Source: Actinacidiphila acidipaludis
GTDB lineage: Bacteria > Actinomycetota > Actinomycetes > Streptomycetales > Streptomycetaceae
Reading direction: 5' to 3'
Assembly (NCBI RefSeq): GCF_019890725.1
Contig: NZ_JAINZZ010000005.1
Coordinates: 124,001 to 188,000 of the forward strand
Length of the DNA stretch: 64,000 bases
Below are positions 35,144-44,027 of this stretch, piece after piece. Within the stretch, counting starts at the first letter, position 1; each line of letters starts with the position of its first letter. The position numbers and the translations under genes were made by a program. The notes beneath the pieces are model-generated. The model made no database searches. It saw only the letters and a program-made list of their open reading frames with translations, and had not been told where the DNA came from.

Positions 35144-35440
35144 TCACTCGCGCAGGATCAAAGGCGGCGGGTGCCCGTAGTTGACGAGAGTCACCTGCTC
35201 CCCCCGCCCGACTTCGGCGATGATGCCGGTGACAAACTTCTCGGCGCCCATGTCGCGTTCCGCCGCACGCTCCACTCGCCCGCCGACCGCCCCGAGGTCC
35301 GCTTCGTCGTAGAGGTCTCCGCGACGCGCGCCTCGGCGACCGCCGAAGTGCAGATGACGGCCACCCGCAACGGTCCAGCGCTGCACGGCGCCGGACGCAG
35401 CAGCACCGCCTGCGCGACCTCGGCGATGGAACGAACGCCG
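35144..35440 (-). pseudogene. SpoIIE-type phosphatase remnant 1
   Basis: The 5' piece reads S-I-A-E-V-A-Q-A-V-L-L-R-P-A-P then E-A-R-V; a one-base loss near 35330 changes the frame to G-D-L-Y-D, which jumps directly into E-A-D-L-G-A-V and F-V-T-G-I-I-A-E-V and ends N-Y-G-H-P-P-P-L-I-L. The middle of the catalytic domain is missing. This is a decayed phosphatase of the type common in Streptomyces. Confidence 0.7.
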
Positions 35441-35507
35441 GCTCAGCGGCGTGGCGGGCCGCCGGCCACAGCTCGGCGAGGGCTGCGGCCGGCGGCTGCG
35501 ACGACGG

Positions 35508-36665
35508 TCAGCCGACGACGATGCCTTCGCCTCCGATCGCGCCGGGCACGGTCACCGAGCCGATCCGGGTCAGTGCGCCGTCGGGACGGATCCGGAAGGC
35601 GTCGACGATGCCCTGGCCGCCGGTCTGCACATACAGGTACCGGCCGTCGGGCGACGCCGCGCTGTCCACCGTCCCCGGGTCGGTGGGCGTGGTGCCCAGC
35701 GGGACCAGGGCGCCGTTCCGTCCGACCCGGTATCCCGAGAGGGTGTTCGAGCCCGCGTTGGAGGCGTACAGCAGGTGGTTCGTCGCGGTGATCCAGCAGG
35801 TGGCCATCTGACCGGTCAGCGCGCTGCCGCGTGAGGAGAGCGTGCCGTCGCGGTGGAGGGTGAAGGTCTCGACGGCGTTCGGACCCGCCTCGGTGACCTG
35901 CAGGCGGCCCTCAGGGTCGAAGGCGAAGCCGAAGGGCACGGCTCCGGGGACGGTGGTGACGACCGGGGCGCCCGGCCTGCCGTCCCGGAGCAGGGGGAAG
36001 ACGTCGATGCTGTTCGCTCCGGCCTTGGTGGTCACGACGAGCTTGCTCCCGTCGGGCGTGAAGGAGATCTGCCCGGGGGTGTGGGTGAACTGCGGGGTCG
36101 CGTCAGGGTCCAGCCCCAGCTCGCGATGCCAGGCGTCCACCCCGGTCAGCTGGTCGCCCCGCCGCTCGAACCCCTGGATGGATCCGCCGTCGAGGGCGTT
36201 GAGCACCCACACCCGATTGCCGTGGAACGTCACACTCACCGGGAAGGCTCCGCCGGTGGGAATGATCTGGGTGCGCTGCAGCCTGTCGCCGTGCACCGCG
36301 AAGACCGTGAGGGTGTCGCTGCCCGCGTTGACCGCGTAGAGCAGTCCGGCGGCGCGGTCGTAGGCCAGCGACCCTTGGGATGCCAGGTGGTCCACCACGG
36401 ATCCGTTCAAGACACCGCCCCGGCCGCCGGTGGCGTACACCGCCCGGCGGATGAGGGCGCCGCTCGGAGCTCGCCGATATGCGACCACGGTGTTGGCCGC
36501 GGTGTTGTCCGACTGGGCGAACAGCACCCCCGCGCCGCCCGACCGATGGCCGCCGCCGGTCGCGCCGGTGGTCGCGGACGCCGTCGTGACCGGGGCGAGA
36601 AGGAGCGCGGTCGCGACCGCCGCCGTGATGTGCACTCCTGCGCGACCGCAGATTCGAACCTTCAT
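35508..36665 (-). CDS. secreted lactonase-like beta-propeller protein
   Basis: 385 residues with a signal peptide (V-A-T-A-L-L-L-A-P-V-T-T-A-S-A). The rest is a seven-bladed propeller with repeats such as L-L-Y-A-V-N-A-G-S-D-T-L-T-V-F and S-P-D-G-R-Y-L-Y-V, as in 6-phosphogluconolactonase/YncE-like proteins. In this exported form it is more often a binding or redox-linked protein than a sugar lactonase. A GGGAGAGG-type ribosome-binding site precedes the ATG at 36665. Confidence 0.8.
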   Translation of the reverse strand: MKVRICGRAGVHITAAVATALLLAPVTTASATTGATGGGHRSGGAGVLFAQSDNTAANTVVAYRRAPSGALIRRAVYATGGRGGVLNGSVVDHLASQGSLAYDRAAGLLYAVNAGSDTLTVFAVHGDRLQRTQIIPTGGAFPVSVTFHGNRVWVLNALDGGSIQGFERRGDQLTGVDAWHRELGLDPDATPQFTHTPGQISFTPDGSKLVVTTKAGANSIDVFPLLRDGRPGAPVVTTVPGAVPFGFAFDPEGRLQVTEAGPNAVETFTLHRDGTLSSRGSALTGQMATCWITATNHLLYASNAGSNTLSGYRVGRNGALVPLGTTPTDPGTVDSAASPDGRYLYVQTGGQGIVDAFRIRPDGALTRIGSVTVPGAIGGEGIVVG

Positions 36666-36822
36666 GTGTGCTGCCTCTCCCTTGCGAAGCCGGGGGTCTG
36701 ACGCAACACATTGCGGCCGCAGGCACCCTGAGCCGCGTCGGCGCCGCCGCTCCGGGCCGTGGCGTCATCCCCTCGGCGGACGTGATGCTCCAGCGGGAGC
36801 GCTCAGGGAGTGTCCGGAGCTC

Positions 36823-37161
36823 TCAGGGGTTCAGAGCTGACTGGACTGTCGGATACAGCGCGAGGACGTGGTCGAGGCCGGCGATCTCCAGTACGCGCCG
36901 CACCGCGTCCTTGGCGCCCGCCAGGGCCAGCCTGCCGCCCGTGTCGGTCAGGTCCCGGTGGGCGCGCAGCAGCGCGGTGAGGCCTACGGAGTCGATAAAC
37001 GTCACGCCCGCGACATCGGCCACCACGACCGGAGCTCCCGCTGAGCGGACCAAAGCCCCGTCCAGGACATCGAGCGTCGTGAAATCGATCTCACCGGTCA
37101 GACCGAGCACCACGCCCCCGCCGACGGCCTTCTCCTGCACTTGCAGACGCGTAGGCGTCAT
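36823..37161 (-). CDS. STAS-domain anti-anti-sigma factor
   Basis: 112 residues. L-T-G-E-I-D-F-T-T-L and V-T-F-I-D-S-V-G-L-T-A-L-L mark an SpoIIAA/RsbV-type domain with phospho-acceptor Ser58. GGGAGC precedes the ATG at 37161. The two flanking SpoIIE genes are both decayed, so its phosphatase must be another one, for example that at 44028. Confidence 0.85.
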   Translation of the reverse strand: MTPTRLQVQEKAVGGGVVLGLTGEIDFTTLDVLDGALVRSAGAPVVVADVAGVTFIDSVGLTALLRAHRDLTDTGGRLALAGAKDAVRRVLEIAGLDHVLALYPTVQSALNP

Positions 37162-37413
37162 TGCGGCTCCCTGTGATGCCGTCGGCTCCCCGCGTTGCGT
37201 CAAACCGGGCGGCTGCAGGCGCTCGTGTCGGCACCGACGGTGCCTTGATCGATCATTTGTACACCTTTTCCGTGGCGGACCGATGTGGCGGCCTCGTGGG
37301 TCCTGAAGACTCGCCCTCTCCGCCATGGCCTCCCGCGGCTTGGAAACGCCCGTGCCTCACTTCTTCCGCGTGTGCCGCCAGGGCGGTCCGCTTCTCCTGA
37401 CCACGTCCGGGCG

Positions 37414-37905
37414 TCAGGTAGGGCTGCCCCGGTGCTCGACGAGCCCGTCCGTGTAGAGGAGCAGCAGGCCACCCGCGGGCAGGACGCGGGTGCCCTCGGC
37501 ACGTGGGGGCGAGCCGATGGCCGAGTGGACGAGGGGCCCGTGCTCGTCCATACGGTGCACCATGCCGTCGGGCGCGACCAGGAGCGGGGGCGGATGGCCG
37601 GCGTCCAGGTCAGGTGCCGTGCTCCGGGCGACACCGCTGCCGATTCCGCGAAGGTCCGCAGGTGGGCGTGCGCGAGCGCGCCGCTGGCGCCGACACCGAG
37701 TGCGATGTCGGCGCGCTCCATGGCGGCGACCGCTCATGCCGATCCGGCCCGGGGTGGTCGTGCTCCGCCTACCGGAGAACGCTGCACAGCTGGCCCGTGA
37801 GCGTGGCGGCGTGCATGTCGTGGCCGGTGATGTCGCCGATGCTCACGGCGATCTCCGCCGCGCCCGGGACCGGGACGATGGGCCGGGGAACGGTGTCCGA
37901 GCGGT
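37414..37905 (-). pseudogene. SpoIIE-type phosphatase remnant 2
   Basis: Pieces in different frames align in order to one catalytic domain: I-A-V-S-I-G-D-I-T-G-H-D-M-H-A-A then a stop after C-S-V-L-R; next M-E-R-A-D-I-A-L-G and A-H-L-R-T-F-A-E-S-A-A; finally D-A-G-H-P-P-P-L-L-V and L-L-Y-T-D-G-L-V-E. At least one stop, one internal loss and one frameshift (near 37585) separate them. A second decayed phosphatase in 3 kb. Confidence 0.75.
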
Positions 37906-38205
37906 CGACGTCACCATCCTCTGCCTGTGGCGGCCGCGCCTCAACGCAGCGGGTGATGACGAGGCTGTCCGGGCAGCGGAACCCGGAGCAGTACGACCGC
38001 CGCACGCCCCCGGCAGAGCGGAAATGCACCCGTCCGGGTGGGCACGTACGGTGGAAGGAGGCGTGATCGGCGGGTGGTTGCTTCCGTGGTGAGACGCCGC
38101 CGGCGATCCGTTTCCTGAGGATCACCGATCACGGGCCGGCACCCGGGACGACATCCGAGCACGTCGCCGACAGCCACGCACGGACACAGGATCAAGGTTC
38201 TCGCC

Positions 38206-39612
38206 ATGGCAGACGAACTCATCCACTGTGACGCGAGCGGTATCGCGGAGCTGATCCGCAACCGGAAGGTCTCCTGCACCGAGGCGGTGCAGGCGCACCT
38301 CGACCACATCGCGGCCGTCAATCCGCGGCTCAACGCGATCGTCACGCTGGCGGACGGCGCGCTGGAGACGGCGAAGGCGGCGGACGAGGAGATGGACAGG
38401 GGCGGGGAAACCGGACCGCTGCACGGCGTGCCGTTCACGGTGAAGGACTCCTTCGACACCGCAGGCGTGCCCACCCAGCGCGGCTCCCCCATCTTCGCCG
38501 GGCGCGTCCCGGACACCGACGCCACCGCCGTGGCACGCATCAAGCAGGCCGGCGGGATCCTCCTGGCCAAGACCAATCTCCCGGAGTTCTCGTACTGGAT
38601 CGAGACCGACAACCTGCTGACCGGCAGGACGAACAACCCCTGGGACCTCAACCGCTCGCCCGGCGGTTCGAGCGGCGGCGAGTCCGCCGCGATCGCGGCC
38701 GGGATGTCGCCGCTCGGACTCGCCACGGACCTGTCCATCTCGGTGCGCGGTCCGGCGGCCGACACCGGTGTCTCATCGTTCAAGCCCACGCACGGGCGCA
38801 TCCCGATGACGGGAGTCTGGCCGCGCGAACCCCGCCGCAACTGGCACGTCGGCCCCATGGCCCGCAGCGTCCGCGACCTCGCACTCGCCTACCGGCTGCT
38901 GGCGGGCCCGGACGGCGCCGACGGCTTCGCCACCGTCCCGCCCACGTTCGACGCCGGCCTGGCCTCCCCAGCGGACCGGCCCCTGCGCGTGGGCTGGCTG
39001 GTCGACTCCGGGCTCGGCCCGACCGACCCGGAGGTCGCGGCAACCGTTCAGGCGGCCGCCGACGCCCTGCAGGAGACAGGGGCCCAGGTCGAGTTCGTGA
39101 GCGTTCCGGCCTTCGAACAGGCCAGCCCTCTCGAATTGTGGACCAAGTTGAGCACCATGGAGGTCAAACCGGCATTCGCCCGCGTCACGGCGGGGCACGA
39201 GGAACAGATGTTCAGCTACTCCGCGTTCGTGGCGACCATGCCCGACACGTCGATGGAGGACTTCGTCCTGGCCGAGCAGGCCGTCGAGCGGCTCCGGGAC
39301 GGCTTGGCGGCGTTCTTCCACCAGCACGACCTCCTGCTGCTCCCCGTGACGACGATTCCGGCCCACCGGCACCAGCTCGAGGAGTTCACCGTCGACGGCC
39401 GGACGATGGGCGCCTTCCACGTGAGCTCCACGACCGTGCCGTTCAACCTGACGGGGAACCCGGCCCTGTCGATGCGGTTCGGCACGAGCAGCGACGGCAT
39501 GCCCATCGCCGTGCAACTGGCCGCCAACCTGTACGCGGAGTCGACGATTCTGCACACCGCCTCGCTGCTGGAAACGCTCAGCCCGGTGCGCGACCGTCAC
39601 CCCGACCTCTGA
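38206..39612 (+). CDS. amidase (amidase-signature family)
   Basis: 468 residues. The catalytic Lys is in F-T-V-K-D-S, the cis-Ser in P-G-G-S-S-G-G and the nucleophile Ser in the following motif, which here reads T-D-L-S-I-S-V-R-G-P-A instead of the usual T-D-x-G-G-S-I-R. The glycine-rich oxyanion turn is therefore altered while the serine is kept. It hydrolyses an amide; the substrate is unknown. The gap before it (to 37906) has no ORF I can support. Confidence 0.85.
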   Translation: MADELIHCDASGIAELIRNRKVSCTEAVQAHLDHIAAVNPRLNAIVTLADGALETAKAADEEMDRGGETGPLHGVPFTVKDSFDTAGVPTQRGSPIFAGRVPDTDATAVARIKQAGGILLAKTNLPEFSYWIETDNLLTGRTNNPWDLNRSPGGSSGGESAAIAAGMSPLGLATDLSISVRGPAADTGVSSFKPTHGRIPMTGVWPREPRRNWHVGPMARSVRDLALAYRLLAGPDGADGFATVPPTFDAGLASPADRPLRVGWLVDSGLGPTDPEVAATVQAAADALQETGAQVEFVSVPAFEQASPLELWTKLSTMEVKPAFARVTAGHEEQMFSYSAFVATMPDTSMEDFVLAEQAVERLRDGLAAFFHQHDLLLLPVTTIPAHRHQLEEFTVDGRTMGAFHVSSTTVPFNLTGNPALSMRFGTSSDGMPIAVQLAANLYAESTILHTASLLETLSPVRDRHPDL

Positions 39613-39734
39613 CCGCCGGTCACCACGCGCCGTCCGTGGGCCGCTTCGGGCGCGGGCCCGCTCCCAAGGAGTGACCACGCGCGTCCGCCGCCGTCGCCCG
39701 CGACCCCGGTCAGGGATGCCGAGGCTCATACCGC

Positions 39735-40547
39735 CTACTGACGCGTGGGGAGCACGACGATCTGGCGCAGGTTCACGTGCGCGGGCCGGCTGGTGACGTA
39801 CGCGATCAGGTCGGCGATGTCAGCGGCGGACAGGGCGGGATCGATGACCTGGAACATCCCGCCCAGTTGGGCCGCGAGTTCCGGGTTGTCGATGTGGCCG
39901 CCCAGCTCGGTGCCGGTCAGCCCCGGCTCGATGTTGGTCACCCGCACGTCCCGCGGCCCGAACTCCGAGCGCAGCACGGCCGACAGATGCGTGACCGCTG
40001 CCTTCGTCGCGCCGTACACCGCGTATCCGGGGAACACGGCGTGCGCCCCGATCGACGACACGTTGACGAGGTCGGCGCGCCGGCCGGCGGCCGCGGCGGC
40101 CAGCAGGTCGTCGCGGAACGCGTCGATGATCCGCAGGACACCTGCCACGTTGGTGTCCAGCATCCGCAGCCATTCGTCGGTGCGGCCCGCGTCCACGGGG
40201 TTGGCCAGCATCACGCCGGCCGCGTTCACCACCAGGTCCGCGGGACCGTAGACCTCGTGGACGCGGGAGGCGGCGGCCGCCACGGAGTCCGCGTCCGTGA
40301 CGTCCACCGGGACGGCGAGGGCCTCGCCGCCGTCCGCGGCGATCTTCCCGGCCAGCTCGGCCAGCCGGTCCGCGCGCCGGGCCAGCAGCGCGACGCGGGC
40401 GCCGTGCGCGGCCAGCAACTGGGCGGTGGCCTCGCCCATGCCGCTCGCCGCCCCGGTGACGACGGCGGTGCGGCCGGCCAGCCCGCCGAATCCGGTCGTG
40501 GCGGGCTGGCCGGCGGTGTTCGTGGTCATGGTGGTCGTCGTGCCCAT
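39735..40547 (-). CDS. short-chain dehydrogenase/reductase
   Basis: 270 residues. The NAD(P)-binding motif T-G-A-A-S-G-M-G-E lies near 30, the N-A-A-G motif follows, and the catalytic Ser-Tyr-Lys set is N-V-S-S-I-G ... Y-A-V-Y-G-A-T-K. The arginine pair after strand 2 (A-R-R-A-D-R) suggests NADPH preference. The ATG at 40547 is chosen; the frame stays open but not coding-like upstream. It is divergent from an XRE regulator, a common arrangement in which the regulator represses the SDR gene. Confidence 0.9.
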   Translation of the reverse strand: MGTTTTMTTNTAGQPATTGFGGLAGRTAVVTGAASGMGEATAQLLAAHGARVALLARRADRLAELAGKIAADGGEALAVPVDVTDADSVAAAASRVHEVYGPADLVVNAAGVMLANPVDAGRTDEWLRMLDTNVAGVLRIIDAFRDDLLAAAAAGRRADLVNVSSIGAHAVFPGYAVYGATKAAVTHLSAVLRSEFGPRDVRVTNIEPGLTGTELGGHIDNPELAAQLGGMFQVIDPALSAADIADLIAYVTSRPAHVNLRQIVVLPTRQ

Positions 40548-40709
40548 GGTGGGATGCTCCTCGGCAGGTGCGGTGAGGTGCGCCGCGGCGGGGTTCCGCC
40601 GGGCGGTGATCCCACCGTGCCGGGAGCGGGGACGTCCACCCAGGGCAGCGCTGAACCTGGGTCTGCCAGTACCAGGTTCGCGGTCGCGGTGCCGCCTAGG
40701 ATCGGGCCC

Positions 40710-41603
40710 ATGGACAACACGGTCGGGGGATTCCTGCAGTCGCGGAGGGCGCGCATACAGCCTGAGGACGTGGGGCTGCCGCCGTACGGGCGCCGGCGCG
40801 TGCCGGGGCTGCGCCGCGAGGAGGTGGCCCAGCTCGCGGGAGTCAGCGTGGACTACTACATCCGGCTGGAGCAGGGGCGCGGGCGGCACGTCTCGGACGA
40901 GGTGCTGGACGCCGTGGCCCGGGTGCTGCGGCTCGACCCGGCCGAGCACGAGCACCTGCGCGACCTGGCCAGGCCCGGCCGCGCCCCCCGCTCCGGCTCC
41001 CGCGCGCCCGCGGCCTCACCGCGGGTGCGGCCCGGCGTGCGGCTGATGCTGGACGGTATGCGGGACGTCCCCGCCTTCGTACTCGGCCGCCGCATGGACG
41101 TGCTCGCCTGGAACGACCTGTGCGGTGCGCTCCAGGACTTCCGGCCGGGCACCGTACCGAACATGGTGCGCGCGGTGTTCCAGTCCCCGGACGCGCGGTC
41201 CCTGTACCCCGACTGGCCGGCCGTGGCCGCCGAGACGGTGGCGTATCTGCGCCTGGACGCCGGAAAGCACCCGGACGACCCGGAGCTGGCCGCGCTGGTC
41301 GGCGAACTGTCCGTCAGAAGTGAGGACTTCAGGCGGTTGTGGGCCGACCATCTGGTCAAGGAGAAGACGTTCGGGGTCAAGCGGATCGACCACCCGGTGG
41401 CCGGGGAACTGGAACTGGCCTACGAGACACTCGCGTTGCCCGGTGACCCGGACCAGACCGTGGTCGTCTACTCCTCCGCCGGCTCCCGGACTGCCGAACG
41501 CCTCGCCCTGCTGGCCAGTTGGACCGCCGGCCCGCCGGCCGTCACCACCCCGGCGACCCACCCGGCCGCGCCCGACGGCTCTCGCCCCGCGCCCTCCGCC
41601 TGA
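40710..41603 (+). CDS. XRE-family transcriptional regulator with MmyB-like ligand domain
   Basis: 297 residues. The N-terminal helix-turn-helix (V-P-G-L-R-R-E-E-V-A-Q-L-A-G-V-S-V-D-Y-Y) occupies about 15-70, followed by an MmyB-like domain with V-L-A-W-N-D and A-V-F-Q-S-P-D-A-R-S-L-Y-P-D-W, thought to bind fatty acids or similar ligands. Divergent from the SDR gene with 162 bp between the starts; it probably controls that gene. Confidence 0.9.
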   Translation: MDNTVGGFLQSRRARIQPEDVGLPPYGRRRVPGLRREEVAQLAGVSVDYYIRLEQGRGRHVSDEVLDAVARVLRLDPAEHEHLRDLARPGRAPRSGSRAPAASPRVRPGVRLMLDGMRDVPAFVLGRRMDVLAWNDLCGALQDFRPGTVPNMVRAVFQSPDARSLYPDWPAVAAETVAYLRLDAGKHPDDPELAALVGELSVRSEDFRRLWADHLVKEKTFGVKRIDHPVAGELELAYETLALPGDPDQTVVVYSSAGSRTAERLALLASWTAGPPAVTTPATHPAAPDGSRPAPSA

Positions 41604-41663
41604 CGCCCGCTCCTCGTCCGGCCGACGGCCGCAACCCCCAGCAGACGTACGGCCGCGACGACG

Positions 41664-42626
41664 TCAGGACAGGTAGGTGCTCAACCGGACAGTGGTGCCG
41701 TCTTCGGCCGTGGAGCGGATCTCCACCAGGTCGCACAGTTGCTGGGCCAGCCACAGACCGCGACCACCGATCTGGTGTGGCGCCGGACGCATCCGTCCGG
41801 CCAGCGGATCGCGGATGTGGCCGGCGTCGTCGAACTGGCAGACGAAGGTGTCGCCGCTGGCCCAGGTCCGCAGCGTGCCGCTGCCGCCACCGTGGCGCAC
41901 GCTGTTGGCGGCCACTTCGGTGGCGGCGACCAGGAGATCCTGCAGCCGGTGGCCGGCCAGGCCGTGCTTGCCTGCGCCGGCGGTGATCTCATCGCGGACC
42001 CTGCCCAGGTCCCCGGCACCGTAGATCAGCACATGATCGGGGTCACGAGCGGCGCTGAGGTCGTCGAAGACGAAGGGGCCGTCGACGAACGTGGGGTTGT
42101 CGCCGTGCGCGCCTTCGAGGAAATGGAAGGGATGGCATCTGCCGGCGGAGTCCAGGACGGTCGGTTCGACGGCGGTGGTGTCGTACGGGCACAGCAGCCA
42201 CCAGGCCGGGGAGTCGGCGAAGGCGCGGTTGAGCAGCCACTCGTGGTAGCTCAACTCGCCGCGTTCGGCCGGGGTCGCGGTGCCCCAGGGGGACTCGCTG
42301 ATGCCGCGTACCGGCAGGCCGTCGCTGACGCTCTTGGCGATCCAGTCCTGCCAGGCGGGAATGAGCCGGCCGGGGTTGCGGCCCAGCGCGCCGGTGTCCA
42401 CGAACGACAGCCGTTCCCGCGCCGTGGTGCGCCCGAGTGCCTGGCGCAGCATGTGCTGCTTGTCCTCGCTCACGGCGACAAGAACCGTCTCGTCCGCGCT
42501 CAGCGCGTCGTCGATGAACGACATGGCGCCCTGGAGAAAGGCCGTGTCGCCGTCGTACGGGTACAGCTCGTGACGGAAGGCGGCCACGCGGGGGTCAGGG
42601 GTGGGGGCTGCGGGCGGTGAAGTCAT
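41664..42626 (-). CDS. MEDS-HATPase anti-sigma regulator (RsbA-like)
   Basis: 320 residues. The N-terminal about 180 residues form a MEDS-type sensor (F-R-H-E-L-Y-P-Y-D-G-D-T-A-F-L and later R-G-I-S-E-S-P-W-G). The C-terminus is an HATPase_c_2 with E-V-A-A-N-S-V-R-H-G-G and G-G-R-G-L-W-L-A-Q-Q-L. Such fusions are annotated as RsbA-family anti-sigma regulators. Its ATG overlaps the stop codon of the MEDS-STAS gene (ATGA), so kinase and substrate are co-translated. Confidence 0.85.
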   Translation of the reverse strand: MTSPPAAPTPDPRVAAFRHELYPYDGDTAFLQGAMSFIDDALSADETVLVAVSEDKQHMLRQALGRTTARERLSFVDTGALGRNPGRLIPAWQDWIAKSVSDGLPVRGISESPWGTATPAERGELSYHEWLLNRAFADSPAWWLLCPYDTTAVEPTVLDSAGRCHPFHFLEGAHGDNPTFVDGPFVFDDLSAARDPDHVLIYGAGDLGRVRDEITAGAGKHGLAGHRLQDLLVAATEVAANSVRHGGGSGTLRTWASGDTFVCQFDDAGHIRDPLAGRMRPAPHQIGGRGLWLAQQLCDLVEIRSTAEDGTTVRLSTYLS

Positions 42627-43441
42627 GGCGCCAGTTCCACGGGGATCGTCGGGTCGTCGAAGCCGAGCAGTTCCCAGCACTTGCGGACGGTGGGATTGGA
42701 GTCCTCGACCATGATCCTGTGGCCCGGGAACGCGTCTGCGGCCTTGACCAGCATCTGCATGCCAGAGGCGTCGATCAGCTGCAGGCCGCGGCAACTCAGG
42801 CGGAGCACGGGCATGTTCCGCAGGAGTCCGATCACGGCCGCGTGAAAGGACTCGGCGCCATCGGCGTCGACCACCCCGTTCAGGTTCCAGTGCCCCTTGG
42901 CGGAATGGAACAGCTGGAAGGCCGGTGCCTGTTCGAGGCGGCCGGTGAAGTGCGGATGCACACTGCCTGCCTGCTCCAGCAGCTCGGGCGGGAAGACGGA
43001 GCTGGGGTAGGCGCACACGACTATCGCCGCCGTTCCACCGCCCATGAGGGCATCCAGCCGCAGCTCCCGGTCGGCGACCTGTTGCGGCGTGGTGCCCTCG
43101 GGCCAGACGCGTTCCATCTGGGCCAGTACCCGCAGCGCCCGGAACCCCTGCCGGTCGGCGGCCTCAGCCTCCCGCCCGACCAGGGACACCAGCGCGTCGG
43201 TGTCCCAGCCCGCTCCCCCGGTGGCGTCGGCGGGATCGATGAGCAGGGCACGCGGCGACTGGACTTCGAGCCAGGCCGGCGGCACGGACCCCAGGACCAT
43301 GAGCTTGTCACCGATCTTCGCGCCGTCGCGGAGGAAGTCGCGGGCGGCGCGCTGGAATTCGTCCTCCGCGGGCACGACCCAGCACACGTGGTCGCCGACA
43401 TCGACCGGAGACAGACCGGCCACGCTGCGAGCGATCCTCAC
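42623..43441 (-). CDS. MEDS-STAS anti-anti-sigma protein
   Basis: 272 residues. The N-terminal MEDS domain (D-H-V-C-W-V-V-P-A-E-D-E-F ... L-M-V-L-G) senses an unknown signal; the C-terminal STAS domain has L-I-D-A-S-G-M-Q-M-L with the serine expected to be phosphorylated. The GTG at 43441 follows GAGGAG. It shares the MEDS sensor with its coupled partner HATPase, suggesting that both halves of one switch respond to the same ligand or to each other. Confidence 0.85.
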   Translation of the reverse strand: MRIARSVAGLSPVDVGDHVCWVVPAEDEFQRAARDFLRDGAKIGDKLMVLGSVPPAWLEVQSPRALLIDPADATGGAGWDTDALVSLVGREAEAADRQGFRALRVLAQMERVWPEGTTPQQVADRELRLDALMGGGTAAIVVCAYPSSVFPPELLEQAGSVHPHFTGRLEQAPAFQLFHSAKGHWNLNGVVDADGAESFHAAVIGLLRNMPVLRLSCRGLQLIDASGMQMLVKAADAFPGHRIMVEDSNPTVRKCWELLGFDDPTIPVELAP

Positions 43442-43511
43442 TCCGTTCTCCTCGCCTCGTTCCGCTGACGGATGCAGCGGGTCTCTTCCATTGTCCCGCT
43501 GGACGCGACCT

Positions 43512-43868
43512 TCAGTTCAGCCCGGGCCGGGTGCCGCCCGGAGGCGGGGGCCGGAACAGGGTGAGGGTGCCGCTGAGATGGAGGACGCGTTCGACCACAC
43601 CGTGTGCACCCGTGACGCTCAGTGATCCACCGCGGTCCTGGGCGAGCTCGTAGCAGGTCAGCAGAGCGTGGATGCCGGCGGAGTCCATGAAGGCGACTCC
43701 GGACAGATCGATGACCACGCGCGTGCCCCAGGGAGCGTGGGCTTCCTCCATCGCCTGGTGCAGCCCCGCCACGCTGTCGAGGTCGACCTCGCCGGTCAAG
43801 GTGACGGTCAGGGTTCCGGCGGCGTAGGCCACCTGTATGCCCAGCCCCGCTGCGTCGTCGGTACCCAT
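43512..43868 (-). CDS. STAS-domain anti-anti-sigma factor
   Basis: 118 residues. L-T-G-E-V-D-L and V-A-F-M-D-S-A-G-I-H-A-L-L identify an SpoIIAA/RsbV-type protein with Ser63 as phospho-site. A ribosome-binding site AGGGACAG precedes the ATG. It lies between the MEDS-STAS gene and a SpoIIE phosphatase gene on the same strand, so it is a likely substrate of that phosphatase. Confidence 0.87.
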   Translation of the reverse strand: MGTDDAAGLGIQVAYAAGTLTVTLTGEVDLDSVAGLHQAMEEAHAPWGTRVVIDLSGVAFMDSAGIHALLTCYELAQDRGGSLSVTGAHGVVERVLHLSGTLTLFRPPPPGGTRPGLN

Positions 43869-44027
43869 CGCCTGTCCCTCGCCCTGCCCGCCGCGCCGAC
43901 CGGGCCGTGTCCGCGGGGAAGCACGAGCTGTGACGTCCCCGGAAGGTCGATTGTAAAGATCGCGGCGGGAGGATGGCGGCCAAGGCTGCGCGCCGGGCAG
44001 AGGCGGCGGGAGCGGCGGGCGGGCGGG

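Noticed and set aside
36640-36665. gattcgaacc, which resembles the complement of a tRNA T-loop
   Set aside because: It lies inside the start of the beta-propeller gene and no acceptor or anticodon stem can be formed around it.
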